Positions 58,396 through 64,000 of a DNA stretch of 64,000 bases are shown here, piece by piece. Position 1 is the first letter of the stretch, and every line of letters begins with the position of its first letter. The notes under the pieces are model-generated. The model was not told where the DNA came from. It ran no database searches and worked only from the letters and a program-made list of their open reading frames with translations. The stretch comes from Helicostylum pulchrum (lineage: Eukaryota; Mucoromycota; Mucoromycetes; Mucorales; Mucoraceae). The stretch spans positions 186,001 to 250,000 of the forward strand of contig JAIXMO010000044.1 in NCBI GenBank assembly GCA_025677825.1, read 5' to 3'. Both the position numbers and the translations under genes were made by a program.

Positions 58396-59878
58396 ATAGA
58401 TAGCTTGTAACTAACTTTTTTTTAAAAAAACTAAAAGGAACAAATATCAATGTATTGCCTGATGGATTTCATATCTCCAGACGTTGCGATTGGATCATGT
58501 ATGCTGTTGAAGCAGAATACATTAATGCTGTTGTAAAGACATATGGTCCAGGTAAGCAAAAAAAAAAAAAAACTGATCTAAAAAAAAAAGAGACGTTGTA
58601 CTAATTATGTGTCATAATTTTTTATGTCAGCTACCAAAATGGGTGCGATTGTTGGTGGACAGGTACGATTTTTTATTTTTTGAAATATATATTATAAATG
58701 CTTAGTGCTTAAACAAAATGCACGTATATAGACATCAGTCAAGAAGCCAGAGATTGAAGCATTGGAAAAATACTTGCCTCCCGATGTCCATATTATCTCT
58801 TGTCATTCTATGCACGGACCTGGTGTGGATCCTACCGGCCAACCTTTGATTGTTATTCCTCACCGTGCTTCAAAGGAAAAGCTTGAACTAGTACTTCGAC
58901 TTTTATCTTGTTTTAAATCGAATATTGCACAACTTACTGCTGATGAACATGATCGTATTACAGCCGATACACAAGCAGTAACCCACGCAGCATTTTTAAC
59001 AATGGGCAGTGCATGGAAAGCCAATGCACAATTTCCTGTAAGTAAAGAAGAGCAAAATATGTAAGCCAAAAAAAAAAAGATTTTTAATATACTGATAAAA
59101 AAAGGATGCCAGTGGTTATTACCTCATTTTGTAGGTGGTATTGAAAATGTCAAGGTCAATGTAGCATTACGTATCTACAGTAACAAGTGGCACGTCTACG
59201 CTGGTCTTGCGATTATGAACCCTATTGCCAAAGTTCAAATCACACAATACGCTAAATGTGTGGCGGATTTATTTAAATTGATGATTCAAGAAAAGGAAGA
59301 TGAGTTTCGTGCTAGAATTAAAAAGGCAGGCGAGTTTGTGTTTGGAGGGCTTCAAAAGGACCATGTTCCAATTCTTTTAGACGATACCATTTTAGACGAA
59401 TTTTCTCTATCCAAAATTCCAAAAGAAAAGAAACAACCTAATTCGCATTTATCATTATTAGCTATGGTCGATTGTTGGCATAAATTAGGTTTAAATCCTT
59501 ATGAACATATGGTCTGTCAAACCCCATTATTTAGAATGTGGATGTAAGGATATTTTTTTTTTTTCAAAAAATAAGATAACAATGTTATTCATTGATATTA
59601 TTTGCTTTAGGGGCATTACTGAATACTTGTTCCGTAATCCAGTCATGTTGGATGAAGCTATTAATGCTGCATTATACCGTAAAGAAATTCGAGCAGATGA
59701 TATGGAATTTGTTACTTGCGCTAGAGGTTGGGCTGAATCTGTTTCTTTAGGAAGTATGGAAGGTTATCAAAAACGATTTGAGGAAACTGCTGATTTCTTC
59801 AAGGATCAGTTTGCTGAAAGTACCCTTGTCGGTAATAGAATGATTTCAATGATTTCAAAAAATATATCTCAAAAATAA
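58140..59878 (+). CDS. TYR1: Prephenate dehydrogenase (tyrosine synthesis)
   Basis: Exons 58140-58240, 58299-58354, 58438-58551, 58631-58662, 58732-59037, 59113-59543 and 59611-59878 give 435 residues, near yeast Tyr1. Oxidatively decarboxylates prephenate to 4-hydroxyphenylpyruvate. A Rossmann NADP site opens the protein (IGIIGAGGMGRFYAQTF). Family motifs are GAIVGGQTSVKKPE, CHSMHGPGVDP, LTADEHDRITADTQAVTHAAFL and ECWHKLG-like VDCWHKLGLNPYEHM. Intron 2 contains a poly-T of about 30. All exon junctions keep frame. Confidence 0.94.
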
Positions 59879-60300
59879 AAAGCATTTTCCCCTACTTCAT
59901 AATTTAGTTGATCTTTTTTACAAATCAGCATCCCCATTTTTTTTTTTTACCTTTTTAAAAACCCGCGCATCAACAAAAAAATCAAGGATTTTCAAATTGA
60001 AAAAATCATTCCATTGAACAGTCTTTAGCTTTGCTGATAAAAAAAGATATGAACCCCCTAACCATGATACATATCCACCCACATTTAAAAAAGTGTGGAG
60101 AAAAGTACGTCATATTTTAATCGGAGAGAAGTAGTATTTTGTTACTTCCAAAAAAAAAAACGCTTATCGAAAAAAAAGCATAAATTTAATATGGTACCCC
60201 GGTCTTTTTTTTTTTTATTGATTATATAAAACGCGGAGGGAAATAAAAACTAATTCGTTTTTCTTTTTAAAAAAAGTCTTTTTTTTTTTTTTATTGTAAT
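59879..60300. other. Intergenic, fumarase upstream region
   Basis: Contains several poly-A and poly-T runs and a GC-rich word (CGCGGAGGG) near 60231. No gene recognised; probably the fumarase promoter. Confidence 0.45.
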
Positions 60301-62330
<2,030 letters not shown>

Positions 62331-62552
62331 ACAAATTATTATTATTTCCCCACCACTCTGCACTTTCCAACTAGATTCTTTCAAATAAACCTCTTTTTTT
62401 TTTGACTCCTTGCATTAAAACCTGCGTTTTAATTTATCTGCATAAGTTACGTGTAGTATATGATTAAGTTGTGTAAATATATGAGAGAAAAAGAGAAAAG
62501 ATTTTGGTCTTTTTTTTATTAAAAAAATTAATAATTTTTTTTTTTTCTACTT

Positions 62553-64000
62553 TTACTCTGAATCTCTGGTAGCCAAATGTTGCTTGAGAACTTCCATAGC
62601 TTCTTGAACTTTGCTATGTAAAGATTCTTTATCTTCAACTAAATGTAAGAGTTCGGTATTATCCATCTCTAAAAGCATACCGGTAATCTTTCCAGCGTAC
62701 TCAGGTTCTTGAGCACTAATAAGAGGGTACAATCTTTCACCAAGCATTTGCTTTTGCACTTCAGGGGCAGCAGCAGCAAGAGCACTAGCAGTCAGAGGTT
62801 TAGGCTCACCGTCGAAATCATTACCGGTAAGGTCACCACCTTCTTGCTGATGCATTTCACCAGGTCTTCCACCACGATGACCACCTCTGCTAGCACCACC
62901 ACGAGGAGGACGAGGACCACGAGGAGGTCGTTGCATAGGGGGATAACCCTGAGGCATAGGTTGAGGAGGATAACCTTGCTGTTGCATGTTTTGTTGCTGT
63001 TGTATGTTTTGTTGCTGTTGTTGTTGTTGTTGAGCCCAACGAGGACGAGGCATCATGTTTCCTTGAGGGAAGACAGGACGTTGACCTTGTTGAGGCATAA
63101 ACCCACCAGGAGGAGCATAAAACATGGGAGCGCCAGGCATATAACCAGGTTGAGCACCTACACCGCCCATACCCATTACACGCATCTGGTTGCGTTGAGC
63201 CATTTGAATCTCTAATTGAGAACGTCTGACTTCTTTACGTTGAGCAAGAGCAACGTAAATAGGCTTGGAACCCAACATACGACCGTTCATTTCGGTTACA
63301 GCACGTGTAGCTTCTTCAGGAGAGGAGAAACAAACAAATCCAAATCCACGACTGGTACCTGTCTTTTCATCACGCATAATCTTTGCAGATGTAATGACAC
63401 CATACACAGAGAACTCTTGACGAATACGATCATCATCAACGTCATCATCCAAGTTTTTGACGTAAAGGTTGACACCTTGGTATTTACTCAACTTTTCAAG
63501 CTTGGCTTGTTCATACTGATGGCGTAACTCTTCCTCACGCTCATTCTTCTTTTGTGCTCGAGATACATACAATTGTTGACCGTGGTGCTCGGTTTCGTTA
63601 AGAGCTTCGACGGCATTGTAAGCATCATCATGATCTTCAAAATTGACAAACCCAAAACCACGTGATTTTCCTTCGTTATCGCGTGTAATTACGGCGGATG
63701 TAATAGGACCAAACTTGCCAAACATGACACTAAGTTCATCATCATCGACATCAAGAGAAAGATTCTTTACGTAGACATTGGTGAAATGAGAACGAATCTC
63801 TTCAATCTTGGATTGGCGTTCTTTACGAGGAATGTGATGACCAACGTAACTATTACAACAACAAAAAATTGTAAGCTAAGGGAACAAAATAAAAAAATAA
63901 AAGAAATAAAAAAAAAATAAAACTTACACTTTTCTGTCATTCAAGAGCATACCATTAACATGTTTGATGGCATTATCGGCAGCTTCTTCAGTTTCATAAT
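62553..64000 (-). CDS. PAB1: Polyadenylate-binding protein, C-terminal part (5' end beyond the window)
   Basis: Exons in the window (minus strand) are 64000-63928 (its left part lies outside) and 63849-62553. The partial protein has the end of RRM2 (HVNGMLLNDRKVYVGHHIPR), RRM3 (NVYVKNLSLDVDDDELSVMF; RGFGFVNFEDHDDAYNAV), RRM4 (NLYVKNLDDDVDDDRIRQEF; RGFGFVCFSSPEEATRAV) and a Gln/Pro/Met-rich linker with RGG-like arginines. It ends in the MLLE/PABC domain (LYPLISAQEPEYAGKITGML), which binds PAM2 motifs. It coats poly(A) tails and supports translation and mRNA stability. C-ending codons dominate. Confidence 0.96.

Noticed and set aside
62709..63215. 168-codon plus-strand open frame opposite the poly(A)-binding protein
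   Set aside because: Ser/Thr/Arg/Leu-rich antisense shadow of the Gln/Pro linker and RRM codons; the minus-strand protein is unmistakable.

Overview
The window looks like nuclear DNA of an early-diverging filamentous fungus, most likely a mucoralean (Mucoromycota). It is AT-rich and gene-dense. Nearly every gene is split by short introns (about 45-300 bases) with GTAAGT-like donors and TAG/CAG acceptors. The protein set is fungal: cAMP-regulated neutral trehalase, a PMT2-type mannosyltransferase, an Ssd1-type RNB protein and a two-SDR peroxisomal multifunctional enzyme. The genus call is an inference from sequence style, not from a search.

Layout. 1-0.9 kb: a decayed Hsp70/HSPA12-like gene running off the left edge. 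2.4-5.0 kb: neutral trehalase. 5.2-7.3 kb: a broken gene of unknown family whose 5' segment is repeated near 37.5 kb. 7.5-24.8 kb: DUF1206 membrane protein, Ste20-like kinase, frataxin, F-box/LRR protein, a GPI-anchored protease-like protein with an altered HExxH motif, a small hypothetical, F-box/RCC1 protein, an acidic membrane protein, a GT32-type glycosyltransferase, an SLC25A38/Hem25-type carrier and a HAD phosphatase. 24.8-27.9 kb: an accessory island with a tiny Gly/Cys-rich secreted protein and the most unusual item in the window, a decayed Fanzor (eukaryotic TnpB-like, RNA-guided nuclease family). 27.9-36 kb: peroxisomal multifunctional enzyme, Ssd1-like protein and a two-UBZ-finger protein. 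36-38.5 kb: two more broken genes. 38.8-64 kb: RPL27, RPS0 (uS2), Rab6, a nucleoplasmin-like-domain protein, PMT, DusA-type dihydrouridine synthase, mitochondrial bL34, a vacuolar-type zinc transporter, glycerol kinase, a DUF1295 membrane protein, prephenate dehydrogenase, fumarase and the 3' part of poly(A)-binding protein.

The genes do not form one pathway. Small functional links exist: glycerol kinase and a GPP-like phosphatase both touch glycerol metabolism; frataxin and the SLC25A38-type carrier serve mitochondrial iron/heme; trehalase and fumarase are carbon metabolism. Highly expressed genes (RPL27, RPS0, fumarase, multifunctional enzyme, PABP) use more C-ending codons than their AT-rich neighbours. 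Dead or dying genes cluster at 0-0.9, 5.2-7.3, 26.6-27.7 and 36-38.5 kb, between intact housekeeping genes.

Exon coordinates were worked out by hand from reading frame, splice-site consensus and family similarity; phases were checked to give uninterrupted frames.
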